Below are positions 11,801 to 26,037 of a DNA stretch of 64,000 bases, in pieces; the first letter of the stretch is position 1; each line of letters opens with the position of its first letter. The DNA comes from Macrobrachium rosenbergii (Eukaryota; Arthropoda; Malacostraca; Decapoda; Palaemonidae), in NCBI RefSeq assembly GCF_040412425.1, contig NC_089744.1, positions 26,443,501 through 26,507,500 of the forward strand, in the 5' to 3' direction. The position numbers and the translations under genes are program-made. The notes below the pieces were generated by a model. That model ran no database searches. It was not told the DNA's origin and saw nothing but the letters and a program-made list of their open reading frames with translations.

Positions 11801-14800
11801 ATTTTTTTACGCTCTGTTGGCGTTTAATTCATGCGTCATTTTGGGATAATATTTTCTCTGTGTTGCTTTGATCGTTTTACAATTTGTTATATTCCAAAAT
11901 CATCGCAATTTAGTGTACAATACAAAGAAAAACAAAATAACCCGTTAGCTTCAACCGTTTTGCTCACACAGCGATTTGTATAAAATTATATATGAAAAAT
12001 TTTTTTGCGCTGTCATATATTTCAATATTTATATATGATAATGATATTTTTTCATTTCTGATGGTTGCATACTAAACTTCAGGCAATGACAAAAAAAGGA
12101 GCCAAAATGAACTCTTAATCTTAAAAATTAAGCGTGCTGTGATTTTTGAAAAAAACTTTTTTTCCGCTTCGGCGCTAACTCTCCAAACGCCGCCAGCATA
12201 CGGGAGACGTTTTTGTAAATAGAGGCTCGGCGTTTAAGGGTTAAGTATCTACCCTCCATGAGTTGAGCTGACCACTGGGTCCTGAGAGGTTAAATGTTTA
12301 AAGTTACTCATGCAAACAAACTAAATTGTTAATCTTGGAGTTTTGTAATAATTTGCCTTGAATTGCTGCCTGCCTTGTTGTTTCAAGAAAAAAATTGTGT
12401 TCCAGTAAAATTTAATCACTAGGTATTTCAATGACTGTGCATTTGTTTCCAGACAAGACTGCTTTATTTATATATTTAGAAAACATGATTTGAACCTTTA
12501 GTTTTTTTAAAAGGGCATTAGAATCTATTCATGGATGTAGTTAACAGAATTGTACAACTTCCAGGTCAATCATCGGAAAATTCTTGATGGTGTTTTTGGT
12601 GCATGTGGTGTACCAGCAGAAAAATTCCGCCCAATTTGTTCAGCTGTTGACAAGCTTGATAAATCACCATGGGAGGATGTCAGGAAAGAAATGGTCATAG
12701 AGAAGGGATTGGATGGTGAAGTTGCTGATCTGATTGGTGAATATGTCCAACAGTCAGGTGGAGAAGAGCTTATAGAGAAACTGAAAAATGATGATAGATT
12801 GAAAGACTCTCCTGTATCCCAGGTAAGACTAGAAAATGAAATGGATTGAGCTGAAGAAGTTTATGTTGTTCCAAGGTCTTAAAAATACTTTTAGTAGTTG
12901 GTTTTCTTGTGAACTACTGTTTCACTTTAAAGTTTATTTTTCCTTTATTTGAGGAAACTTCTGGAAAAACATTATCTGAATTTTACTGTTGACTGTTATG
13001 CTTAGCACACCACCATATTAATTAGATCTTTACAGTCAAATGCTTAGCACACCACCATATTAATTAGATCTTGCTTGAAGAATATTTGTAAGATTTCATT
13101 TGGTTCCATTGTGCTGGCAATAAATATAGAAAAAATTACCTGAAAATTATGGAGAAATACTCAAGGAAAAATGGCATAGAAAGATCAGAGGACACCTGCC
13201 AAGCAGAAGTTGAACACTGACAGTAGAATATAGATTATAAGTTCGAATAGTAGTAACAGAGAAGGAACCAAAGAAAGCATATGGACCCAGGGCTCCATAT
13301 CAGATTCAGTTGCTTTTTGTTGCATACTTGTTTTCATTCACCACATGTGGTTAATCTCTAAAAACACACAATTTGTAAAACTTAATGATTTTTCTATTTC
13401 TGTTTTTCCACCAAATTTACAAAAAGAAATACGTTGTGCAACTACATAATAAGGAAAGATGGTGGTAATTGATGTGAGATCTGGAGCTTAGTTATACCAT
13501 CCAAGTATATGAACCTTTTTTTTTGTTTCATCAGAATTTAGTAACTCATTTTTTATTTTCTCATCAAGAAAGCTTAGAAAGATAAGTGAGATATGGATAA
13601 ACAAAGATTGTAAATATCAGAAAAATAGAGAATTTGTGTAGATCAAGAATGCTAATATAAGAAAAATAATTTAGATATTTGCATAGTTGATGAATATTTT
13701 CCAGTTTTACATAAGAAAAATTAGTATAGCTTCTCATATGTCCACTTTCTTAATATCAAGATAGATTTTAAGGACCGATAATTATTTGGTTAAGCGAAGC
13801 TGTTATGGAAGATTCTTGAAACAGTTGTTGAACATTAGGTCTTGAAACTTTATGGAACTATTCGGTGTTAGCAGTGAGATGGTCATATTGAAGTTAAGTA
13901 AAGCTCAGCAGAAGCAGTTTTCATGAACTTGGTATGGTGATTAGTAATAAGTTGATATTTGTCAATAACTTAAACCAAAAACAAGCACTGTGTGATTGAT
14001 ATTAGAATTTTTTAGTAGCCACAGATATGTCTTTCCTACAAACTTAGTTATGATGTCTTTACTGGCTGATGAAATTTGAGGAACATTGTTCTTGCAGGCT
14101 GGGTTAGCAGATTTGAAGCTCCTTTTTGACTACTGTAAGGATTTAGGTGTTGACACATACTTGGTGTTTGACATGGGTCTTGCTAGAGGACTTGATTACT
14201 ATACTGGAGTAATATATGAAGCAGTCCTGTCTGCTGGTCAAACCAGCAACGAAGAGGGAACTGTAGGAAGTGTTGCAGGTGGTGGACGTTACGACGGCCT
14301 GGTGGGGATGTTTGACCCAAAGAAAAAAACTGTTCCCTGTGTTGGGGTTAGTTTTGGGATAGAGCGATTGTTCGCCATTCAGGAACGAAAGCAACGAGAT
14401 GAATTTGGAAAGGTATGTATTGCATTAAAAATGTTAATGATGTTGGTATGCATTTTGTGCCATGCCTTGCTTTGTACACTGTAGGGAGTGTGAAATATTC
14501 TTTGCAGTGTCCATGTGAATCCTAGCTGCATTGCTTTCTGGTTTGTATCATCTGCTGGCTTTCCAACCCCCATTTAAGAAAGGATCTTTCAGGAAATTAC
14601 AGTGGGGTCTAGAAAATTGACACAGGGTACAGTTGTCTTGATTATGTAATAGCATGCGTTTGTAATTTTGAAAATTAACTCAACATCTTTAGTGGGCCAT
14701 TTTAAGCTTGTGGTCTTAAAATTTTTAATTTTTTCCTTGGATTTTATTGTGAGAAGTACAATTCTATATGGATCCATACCTTTGATGTATGTAAGAATTC

Positions 14801-17800
14801 AAGTAGGAACTTGATTTAGAATTTGGGACATCAACATATTAGATTTAAATAGTCACTGTAGTTGTTCATTTATCAGATGATTTGGTTTGATTGAATTTCT
14901 TAAGTGAGGGTATTTTTTAACGTATTTACTCTAAAAGTGTTTCTCCTAGAAGTTAAGTATTTAAAAATTATCTTCTGCATAAAGATACCGCTAGAGCTTA
15001 TTGATGCAAAGTGGCAGTGCTGTACAGTAGCATGTTGTCACCTTAACCTTGAATATTTGTGAATAATACCATTACTAATATGATAGTACTGTACAGTATT
15101 CCATAAAGCTGCTGTTGCATCTGTGATTATGCAGTATATATGACATTTTTGGGATTGCATTTTTGTACTTTTGATGTGATAAATAGAATATTGTCTCATG
15201 CAATAGCAAATACTTCATGCTGATAATGCCTAAATACTAGTGGGCAGGGAGGAGGTTAGTGCTAAATTTAGATGAAATGAAGTAGATGTTCCAGTTCAAG
15301 TAAGACATACAAGTAGCAAGTACTTTGTATTAATTAATGTTTACACTTTTGTAGAATGGAATTATTACCCAGTGTTCTTTATATTTGTCATACTCGTCTG
15401 TTTAAAATAATTTTAATCATTAAAAATATATATTGTATATGCATAAGTAAAAAATAAAGTATTAAGTAGAAAATTAGTAAAATTGTAAATAAAAAAAGAT
15501 GGATAGCAAAGTATTAAGTAGAAAATTAGTAAAATTGTAAATAAAAAAAGATGGATAGCAAAGTATTAAGTAGAAAATTAGTAAAATTGTAAATAAAAAA
15601 AGATGGATAGCAAACAGAAGCACAGAAATGCAAAGTGTAAACAGTGCATGTAAGAAACATAAAGAAAAGGGCAACTTAGGACTTTGATGCACTCACCTTC
15701 ACTACCATACAAATCAGCAGATTATCTTCATCATAAAGTCAGAAGGGGGAAAGTTTGAGTAAAAGTAAAAGCAAGGACAATTTTGGGCTTAAAGAACCAG
15801 CAAAGGTCAAAAGAATGCATTCTTTTGCTATTATACCATGATGATGCTTGCTTTTATGGTCGTTGACCAGACAGATGTTAGCACCTTTAATCATTTGAAA
15901 AAGATAATATAATTGATATATATTTCAATATATTAATACAGTATACTGTATACTGCAAGAACAAGTACGATTTTTACTGTGCAACAAATTTTTACAACCT
16001 TATTTAGATATAGTACTGCACTAAAATTTCCAGGGTACAGGCAGTCCCTGGTTATCGGTGTGGTTCTGTTCTGAGGGTGTGATGATAACCGAAAATTGCC
16101 AGTAACTGAAAATTGGTGAATTTCAGTGCATTTTCATCTATTTTCGGGGCTTATCGGCACCGAAAAGCGCCGATTTTCAGTTATCGACACCTCTGTTAGG
16201 TATGTATCAGCGCCAATACCCAATTATCGGCGCCGATAAGCAGAAATCGGCGATTTTCGGCACCGAAAACTGCCAGTTTTCGTTGTTAAACAAGCACCAT
16301 AAAACCAGATCGCCATTAACTGGGGACTGCCTGTATATGCCGTTCATATACACTTGGTAAAACATCTAATGGTAAAAGTCAGAGCCTTATTAGATACATA
16401 CACTATTTATAGAGCATGTAAAATACTTGAGCCATAATTAAGGAGAAGTCCTAATATCTGTTCAAAAACTTAATTTGCTACTTGTAATTGTAATCAATTT
16501 GATCATTTCACTAGGGGAGAAACTATTCAGCAGCAGTTGAGATTTGGGGTGGTAAAGGTGCCCTTAGAGAGGCTTTCTGCTGCTACCATTTCTACATGCT
16601 TTTATTTAACTTGACTTCTGTATCTGTCAGTTTGTCTGTTTGGTTAATAACTTGTAACTCAGTTTTCGACCTGTTCCCTTCATCTGGTGGACTTGAAATT
16701 TTGCATCGTTGCTCAATCCCAGTGACAATACAACTTTACATGATCAGTAGTTCAGCAGTGACCTCTAGTGACCCTACAGTGACCTCTCCCAGTATCTTCA
16801 GTTTTTTCATAACTTCATTGACTCAATAGAATAAGTTAATAAACTTTACGCAATCTCCAAACCTTCTTTGGCTCGACAGGATATTATGTTTAATTCCGTT
16901 AGCTATAGTCATAAATTGGTTACAATTTCTGTCAAAACTAAAAAGTATAAAATAAAAAAATAAAAAAAATTTTTAAACACTTTTATTAAAATGCACTAAA
17001 AATAAAAAATAATTTTTTGAGACACCAGGATTTTCTTACAGTTAATCATATCTACAAAAAGAAATGCATGGGCACCAAACATAGAACAAAAATCTACCAG
17101 AAAAAAAATATATTTTCTATTTCTTGTAATATTTCCTTCCATTTTTAGCGGCTACGCTTTTATTTTTGTAGACATGATTAACTAAGAAAATCCAGTGTGT
17201 CTCAAAAAAATTATTTTTTACTTTTTAGTGCATTTTAATGAAAGCGTATTTAAAAAAATATTTTTCATATTTTTTTCCTAAGTGTTGGTTGTCTTTATGT
17301 TCATAGTATTTTGTCTTCTTTGCCTTTATCATGATATATGTAATCCTGATGTTGTTACGTAAATTGTTTATACTTTGTGTTTTTCTTTTCCTCTCATACT
17401 CTGCTTTCCTATATCTTTTAATGTTTACAGTACCTTGTAACCTTACATTATTATACAGTATTGCATTTTATTTTTACATTTATACAATAGTTGTTTCTAC
17501 CAATATACAAACCCTCGGTCCTTTTTATTAGTAATTACTTTCAGCAAAGCTGGAACGGCATTAAACTTTTGAACAAGTTAGTTAGGCAGTTAACTACCAA
17601 CCGGTAGGCGGGAGTCCCGCCTGCCCGGATGTAAACATTCCAATTTGCTTTCAGCTGTCATTCCATGCAGACATGTTTGCTGACTCTGCCCTTTCACCTT
17701 GTTCTCGGTGGGATCTTTTATTTTTCTTGTTCTTGTGATTGATATTTGTGTGTTTGATATTACATCAGCCAAACCCACTAATCATCTAGACCTTTGCGGA

Positions 17801-20800
17801 AGGCGCTGACGTCACTCAGTCTTTCTTGGGGCTGACGGCAAAGGTTGCATTCACTTCTGCTCACCCGCTGACGTAGGCCCTCATGTCCTCTGCACAAGCT
17901 GCAGAGGCATGACTGTAACCCTAGTTCTACTTGTACTGAGTGTCGTTCTTGGTTGCCTGTGCATTGGGTGAAGTTTACAAGAAGGAAACAGTACAGGAGG
18001 AAAGCTTTCAAGGTGTCGTCAGAGGGGTATACGCCGCTGACTACACCTTTGGTTGCTAACCTTTCTTCCTCGTTTCTCCCTCCTGCCAAACTTCCTCTCC
18101 TGGCTGTCTCTCCTTCAGGAGCGATCTCTCCCTCTTCATCTTTACTCGCTTCGTCGGTTGAAGATCGTTGGGGGGGGATATCAAGATGATCTCTCCTTGG
18201 GGTCCTCCGCTTGCTCCAAGGGGGAATTTTTCCCTCGGAGCAAGAGGAGTCTCCCTCTGCTTACCCGACTTTGTCTCCTGCAGGTCAGGCAGCTGAGCTC
18301 TGTGAGGCGGCCAAGCTCCATAAGTCATGGATCTCCTTGGGTCTCCTGGGGACCCCATCAGTTCAAGGTATCCTGGTGCACTTGAAGGCATTGCATGCTC
18401 AGGAGTTGCCTGTGGTGACGCATGCTCCTGTCACAACCAGTACAACGACGGTGACTATGACAGTATTTGTGAAGGTTCCCACATTGGGATCTACGTACTT
18501 TCCAACCCTGATGACCCCAACGGTGATGGACCAGACTGCTGTGCATGCTCCTGCTCCTCAATATGTGGTGTCCATTCCGCATACTGCCTTCGCGGTTCTG
18601 GTTGCTCCTGCTGTTCCTATTGCCCAGCTGCTCCTGCTGCCCCAGCTGTTCCAGCTGCTTCTGTGGTTCCAGCTGCTCCCTCCTGGATGAGAGACTTGAC
18701 CGTCATCCTGAAGATGATGTCGAGGAAGAAATCGAAGAAGAGGGGTCATTAGGTGTCGCCATTGTTGTCTTCTTCGTCTTCGACTTTGTTGTCTGCAGCC
18801 TCTCCCCTTTCTTCTTCTGAGGCTCACCAGCCAAAGAAGAAGAAGGCTGCCTCTCCCCCTGCTAAGGAGACCCGCCATGGGACTTCTAAGGGGCTGCCTC
18901 CATCCACAGGGGAAGCAGTGGGATCTCTTGCTGGCTCTCCCTGGTCTTCAGACACAGGAACTGTTTCACGTACCCCACCGTGGTCTTGTGTGTCGGGAGC
19001 CTCGAGTGCGAGCCCCCAAGGTACATGCACATGAAACTAGCTCTAAGAAGTCTGCTTCTAAGACTGGTTCTGTAGTTGTCTCTTCCTGAGTTTCTTTGGA
19101 CACTCAGGTGGAGACCGCTCCCGTTGATGGTTCTGTACGAAATTTGGGAGTATCGGGTGCTCAACAAGATTGAGTCACTCCAAGTAGTTGAGTCTCCACA
19201 GAATCTTGATTACCCCAAACCAGCACCGGAGAGTCAGCTCCCCAGTCTGGTTTAGGCACAGCATGGGAGAAAGTGCCAAAGCATGCAGGTGCTTTGACAC
19301 TGCCTGCCAGTACTGCTTCAAGTGCTCGGACAGGTTCCTGACACAGTGAGGAGGTCCTTTGTACAGGCTTCTTCTCATCAGGAGGTTACCGCCTTGAAGA
19401 AGACTGGAGCGCGTTGGGAGGATTGCACAAGTTCACGTCTGACGGCACCCAAGCACTGGACTCCAGCCAGCCCTCTTCACATTCGCATGATTGACCCTGC
19501 TCGCTGGAGGAAAGTGTAAGGGTGTGTTCTCATGAACCTCTACGCTCTCCTTGGGACAGTTCCTTGCCATGACTTTCCTTTCCTGCTGGTTCTTCCAGTA
19601 GGATAGGGATAGGTAGGAGCACTCGTCCCCCCCTCACCTGTCCCGCGGTTTCACCGCGAGTTGTGAGTCGAACAGGAGGAACTCCAACGAGAATGCTGCT
19701 TCTTATCAGTGTTCTACCATGAAGGCCTACGCTCCGGGTTCTGTTCTCGGACCGACTCGGCCGTACGCCCAAGTGGTTGAGGGAGGATCCCAGGAGTCTA
19801 CCGAGGTTCTCCCTCCTGCAGGGAGAGTTGATCAGGAGGACCGCACCCTGGAAGGACTCGAGGGTCCTCTTCCCCAGGGCATGGACACCCTCGAGATACA
19901 GAGGACCTTTTCGGAGATCATCTTGCTGATTCGTCAGCACAATGATCTTGAAGAAGGGACCATGGCTGCTTCTGTGGAACGTCCTTCACACCTCGAATCT
20001 TTTTGGGGTCCGAAAAAAAGAACCAAAAGCTTCAGTGGGGCTGCCATGGCCCGCACTTACTAAAGGGGTGCTTGATCAAGTGAATAACATGGTCTCTGGA
20101 TAGGGTAATTCGCTTCAATCAAACTGTTCAGAGAAGCTTCTCCCCCCCCTCAACTCTGCCTCAACAGAAGCGTTTCTACCTGCCTATGGAGCGGTCATTG
20201 CCGACTAAACAAGCAGAACAGGCAGACCCAGACCTGGTTCGCCTAGGCCTGGGTCTTTCACTGCAGCATCTTACTGCGTAAGGGGTCTCCCTCTCGCAAC
20301 AAGAACATCTCCGGCCTGAGTGTCAACGACTCTTCGTTAGTACTGGCTCAGGCAATAAAGAAGTGTCCAAGAACACGATCTCTTTCTGGCTTCGTGAGAC
20401 GATCAGGAGAGCATAATCTGCAGCTGTCAATGACGACACTGGTACTTTCCACCCGAGAACTCACAAAGTCAGGGGCATGGTCCGTCCCTTGCATTCCGGA
20501 AGAATCTGTCAGTTCCTCAGGTACTGAAGGCGGGGGTATGGTCACAGTAGACACGTTTATGTCCTTCTACCTTTGGGACATTGCCCACAAATCCTTGGAC
20601 ACTTTTTCCTTGGGACCTGTGGTGGCAGCTCAAGTCACGTAGCTTACCCGGCTCCTCTAAGAGGACAGGTAGCATCTCGCCTAAGGGTTACAGTTATGGA
20701 AGTTAGAGTGTTTGTGTGAGTGACTGGCCTCTCTTCCTCTTCCTTCCTCCCCATCCTTCATTCACTTTCTTTGGGCAGAGTGGGATTTGAGCTGACACTT

Positions 20801-23800
20801 GCTGGAACTGGCAGCCGATACAGGTAAGTGTCACTTTGAGCACCCGTTCTATTTTCTTTCATTAGCTTTATAGAAGCAATCCCACCCTTTCCTCTAGCAA
20901 GGAGAGGAAGGGGACCCTGACAATAAGACAAACCCAATACCTGTAATTGCCTTACTCGCCAACTCTTAGATTCATCCTAGCCTATTTTCGTATGAGATTA
21001 CAACTCTCTCACTCATTCGGAAAGGCCCAGAGGTCTGACAGTTGATCTTGCAGTTCTTACACTCCATTCAATTTGTCAGAGACACGGTTCTCTCCCTCGC
21101 TCTATAGACCAGGAAGAGTAACCCAGGTGCGGCGAACTCCAGTCAGTTCAGAGACTCGCTCAGATTCCTCCCTCCAATAAATGAGTCTTCCTTATGTACA
21201 GGACCGAGGGTTTGTATATTGTGTAGGAAAAAATGACAAATTTTAAAAGTAATTTGTATTTTTCATGACTATACAAGCCTGAGGTCCTCTACAGTTTTAT
21301 GCCCACCTCATGCCACCCATCACTCTGACATCTGGGCTGAAAGGCAAATTGGAATGTTTACATCCAGGCAGGTGGGACTCCTGCCTACTGGAGGTTAGTT
21401 AACTGCCTAACCACCTTGTTCAAAAGTTTAACGACCGTTACAGCTCCGCTGAAAGTAATTCCTAATGTAAAGGACTTCAAGTCTGTATAGGTAGGAAAAA
21501 TACAAATTAATTTTAAAATTTATAATTTCACCAAAAACTTTTTTTGTATTTACAATTTAAAGCTCTGATGTGTAGATTACTGTATACTGTTTTCATTCTT
21601 TAGGGATTTTTTCCATTCTGTGCTTTTAATTCTTTTTATATTGAGTAGGTATGTTTTATATTACAGGAAGCACAAACCCCATGTTTGAAACAGTATGCAT
21701 AAAGGTTGTAGTGAGATATTTTAAAGGGTATGAGGGAGCATAATTGTACTAGGTTTGAGAAAGGAAATGCCAAGTAGAATCTAAATGGTGTTTATCAAAG
21801 GGAGATTTAAGAGCCCAACCCTAATTAAGTGATTGAGAACAGAGGTCTACTGTGGCAGGGGTCATGGGTGGAACCATTAATTCGACCAGTTTAGTTCACT
21901 CTGGTCATTGGTTGAGTGCAAAGATCCCTGTTTTGCAACGCAGAAATTAGGTAGGGACCTATTAGGGACATTTGACAGTCCTGATGGTAATTTAGATTAA
22001 GTTACAGATACAAGTTTTCAACTTAAAACCTTTTCTGGATCGGGGTCCCGTGTCACCCGGTGAAATAGTCCATTCAGCGCTTATTTCTAGGTAATTCCGT
22101 TGCATTCCATGTTAGCACCCACCTCACTAGAATGAAGTTTATCAAGGGAGGGAGAGAATGAAAAACAGGGGTGGGTCACCGGGTGACACGGGCCCCTCTC
22201 CAGAAATAGATTTTTCCTTTGTCAAAATCCTTTTTTCTGGATCGGGGTCCCGTGTCACCCGGTGAAATAGTAACAGAGAAATAAACATCATTCTGCTATT
22301 AAAGACTTAAATAGAAACGTTGAAAACTAGGAGAATTCTACCCTGAACATTAGTAAGGTCCTCTAAGTTCATGTAATGAAAATAATGTAAGTGGTCACCG
22401 TCTAAGATCATGAGCTTAGAATAGCACCTGAATAGGCTTGTATTAAGAAAATACTTCCTGCCTAATAGCAGACCCAATGACAGTGCCCCCTTTTTTAAAG
22501 GAGAGGACCTGACAAAATTGCGAGGTCCTGTCTAAAAAAAAGCCTGCAAGGAGAAAACTGGACATAGAAACAGACCTTGTAAAAGGGGAGTACTTTCCAA
22601 GGTGACCACCGAAAATGAGGACCTTCAATTGTAGATAGAAAGTTAGGGTGAGGAATTCACAACACTACCCCTGATGAGGGGAAACCAAACTGATTGGTTC
22701 CGCCAGACAGGGCAGACAGTACAGGAAAACTAACACTAGAAGCTAAGCTGATTAAAAATTTTTGGGACTTCCTTAACAAGGAAAGGTAAGAACAAGATGA
22801 TTGTTGGTTACCGAAGCTAACTCTGATACATTACTCAAAGACCAGGAAACCGAATGTGGACGGAGTACTGTTCTTAGACGAACACAGACCTTAGGGATGA
22901 AAGTTAAGGGCCTGTGAGTCTGGTTCCAACAAAACACTTTCCTCGAGGCCAATGCGGCCGCATCAGTACTGTAGCTTCGAAAACTATGTGAAGAGTGCCA
23001 GTTACTTAACTGCAGAACCATACTGCAGTAGAGTAGGATCCCTTAACTGATTTCAGGAAAACAGTAATAACAGGACCAATATCAGTTTCCTCCTAAACTG
23101 TAAGATTCACAAAGACCACAAAGCCAGGACATCAGAGTTTGAGGGGGGCTGACGAGGCTGAGTTTATACCAGACGGGACAGCTTGATAGTTTGTGGCTGA
23201 ATTGGGTTGCAAACAGACCTACTTCCAGGCCCAGGAAAAGGTCACAAGACTACCTGAATGACGCTCCATCTAAGGACTATTCCGACACCAGGGGGGAGGC
23301 CCTGGATAGGGAAAAAGCAGTGACCTTTTGGACACCTACGAGAAGGGTGGTAGACAGAGGCACCTGCGTCTGTTGGTTATGGAGAAGAATGAACCATAAC
23401 CTGAACGAAGCAATTCGGAGTCCAAAACCACTTGTTTACGCAGCGCACTATTGCTGTTTTGTTCATAACCAGCCTAAAAGGAAACCTCTTGGGGGAAGAA
23501 GTTTCCCAAGGACAGGAAGACTGTCACCGCCCTCCAAAGCGTTGATATGGAACTGCCGAACGTGACCGACTAAGTACCATGTACTTCATTGGGCCAAAAA
23601 TATCCACCTCACCCGCCCAGAGAGGTGACGGTGTGGAATACTGAGGCCAGAGGGGAAAGCTGGAGAGGAACTGACTTCGGTAAGCACTTGACAGTTGTGC
23701 AAGGCCGGAGGCCACTATTCAAGCAGGAGGAATCAAGGAGACACGTCCCTGACTCCACCATACCCCAGTCATAAACTCCAGCTTTGACTTCAGAAGGAGA

Positions 23801-25999
23801 ACCGTCACTGAAGCAAACTGGAGAAAACCCAGGACCTTTTCTTGGGCACGGGAGAGGTATGCTTGAGATGATGAAATGATAGGATGTCCTTGCTATCTCT
23901 TTCCACTTCCACTGGATTCATAACTACGGAAGGCTACCCTCCTGAATCAGGTGGTATTCCTTCCTGGTTACTTAGAAGCCCAAAGACTCTAGAAACCGAT
24001 TAAAATGACCGGCGCCCTCAGGCAATTCCCGACGCTGGGTGCCCAAATGAGCCAGGCAACTAGATATGCAGCTAGCATAGCCTCCTAATACCGGAGCTGT
24101 TGAACTACGGTATTGTTCAAACTGGCAAAGACTCTGGAGCCGCATTGAGGAGGGCATGAACCTGAAGGGGTATGCCTGCTCCCCGAGTCTGAATCCCAAG
24201 AAGGGATAGGACCTTTCTGCAACCAAGATGTGAAAGGAAGCATCGGAAAGGTCTATAGAGGTGGTTACGGCTCCACGGCGCAGTAGGATCCGAACCCACA
24301 AGACTGTAAGCAACCGAGACTTGCCGCATGAATAAGGAAAACAAACGGGACACGCCCGGAAAAATTTTCCAGTGGAAGGGAACTTCCTTGGCAGACTGAA
24401 AAAGCCTGACAGGCCATTCACAAAGACCCCCAGAACTCTGGCCGGAGGCTGATTGAACCTGATTGGGGGGGGGGGGGGGGGGGTGGGAACAACAGTCCAG
24501 CTCCACCCCGGGCCCTGATAACTATACTCTGGGCCCAGGAACTGAAGTTCCAGTGGCCCTGAAAACGGTACAGCCTCCCACCCATATGAGAAACACTACA
24601 GGGAGGAGGCTTGATTGCCTCCCGTGAAGCGAATGCCATCCCAATTTCTCGGAGAGGAGTAGGATGCTTCCCTGCTCCTATGATAACCCCGAGGGTCAGA
24701 GCCTCTGGCCAAATGTCTAGTGAAAATTCTTTCCTTAGGTTTTCGTATGAAGCAAAGAAAACTCCGGCGGAGGCACGTGGGGGAGGCAGAGACACACGGG
24801 GGTGTTACAAGGGGCTGATGTGTTGGCTGAACCCGCACACATCGAGGTGGAGGCTGGGAGTGAGAGCTGACGGCTGTCTAGGGGCAGAGACCTGAAGAGC
24901 CTGCACCACCGCCTGAGCAGGGGGGCTCTTGAACTACATGAACTTCTTGCCGGACTTGGGACAGGTCCCGGCAAGATCAGACCGTTTCTGCTCGTAGGGT
25001 AGACACCCATGAGAACGGAGGCTCTGGGTAACAATAGTAGCCCCAGACGGGCCGTAACAACGCCCACCTGGGGAAAAGATTAATTCTCCAGGTGAAACTG
25101 TTCATAAGATTTTTCAGCTCAAGGCAGAATGGGCAAGCCTGACTTACACCTTGTTTCAGCTTCCGAAAATTGACTCCGGAAGCTTAGGGAGCTGTACGCT
25201 GAATAAATTAGAGGCGCAGTCCGGGGTTAGAAGATTCACTGTGAATGTATCTGTGATATCTGTCTCCCGGAAATGCCTCAGCGATACATTTTCAAAACAA
25301 GCCTGTTGATAAGAGGGGCTACATTCGGAGCACAAGGGGTAAGAAACAGGGCTCTCAATGAGAGCATGGTAAGACCCCACAGCTGGCGTGAACTGGAATT
25401 CTCCGCCTGCCACTCCGTTAGAGTTCTCAGGGAGACGATGTGTCCAGCCCCTAGCTGAGGGCTCACTTATGGATCCTGCCAGACAGATGCCATGCTCGTT
25501 CTGACAGTCTGGTAAAACCCGGATAAGAGGATACCAGACCGGAAGGGAAGAAATGCCCTTCCACCAACCTCCGTGTGCCCACACCCCCGACAGGAGGGTG
25601 CCTTCATGCTGGGAAGCATAAAGGGAAGGCACCAAGATTCCCCAGACTGGAGGGGAAAAGAGGTGGAATTATAGAATTCCGGAACGGAGCAGGACTTAAC
25701 AGGTGATCCATTGACAATGAGTCTTGAGATTAATCTCTTGGGATTTAAGCTCCTGGGAAAGGGAAGGCATGGACCATGAGGTAGATAGTTAGTTTAATAG
25801 GTTGACAATGACCCTCAAATCGAGCTCCTTATAAGGAGACCCGTAAAAAGAGTTTTCAACAAAGGAAGGAGGGGGTAACCGCCTTGCTTTGCTTGGGCCG
25901 TGTCCCTTTCCAGAAGACGAGGCCAAACTCGTAGATGGCACCGGATTAGAGATCCGAGACGTCCTTGAGGGGGCCCCAGAGCGGGTCTTCTTGGTTGAA

Positions 26000-26037
<38 letters not shown>

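Larger units (their letters stand above)
17488..21510 (+). mobile_element. DIRS-type retrotransposon copy A, internally deleted
   Basis: The left end (17488-17531, with ATATACAAACCCTCGGTCCT) is inverted at 21191-21235, as expected for the inverted terminal repeats of DIRS elements. A 270-bp terminal block follows, also seen at the ends of copies B and C. The first-gene region (17780-20300) matches copy C at 53800-56090 piece by piece. At about 20305 the sequence jumps directly to the recombinase tail, matching copy C from 59748, so the reverse transcriptase, RNase H and most of the recombinase are gone. It cannot move on its own. Confidence 0.78.

Noticed and set aside
15474..15692. Small hydrophobic minus-strand protein
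   Set aside because: It is the translation of the 52-bp tandem repeat.
17778..18391. Possible host gene in frames over DIRS copy A
   Set aside because: The same broken frames occur in copy C inside clear inverted terminal repeats, so this is retrotransposon ORF1.
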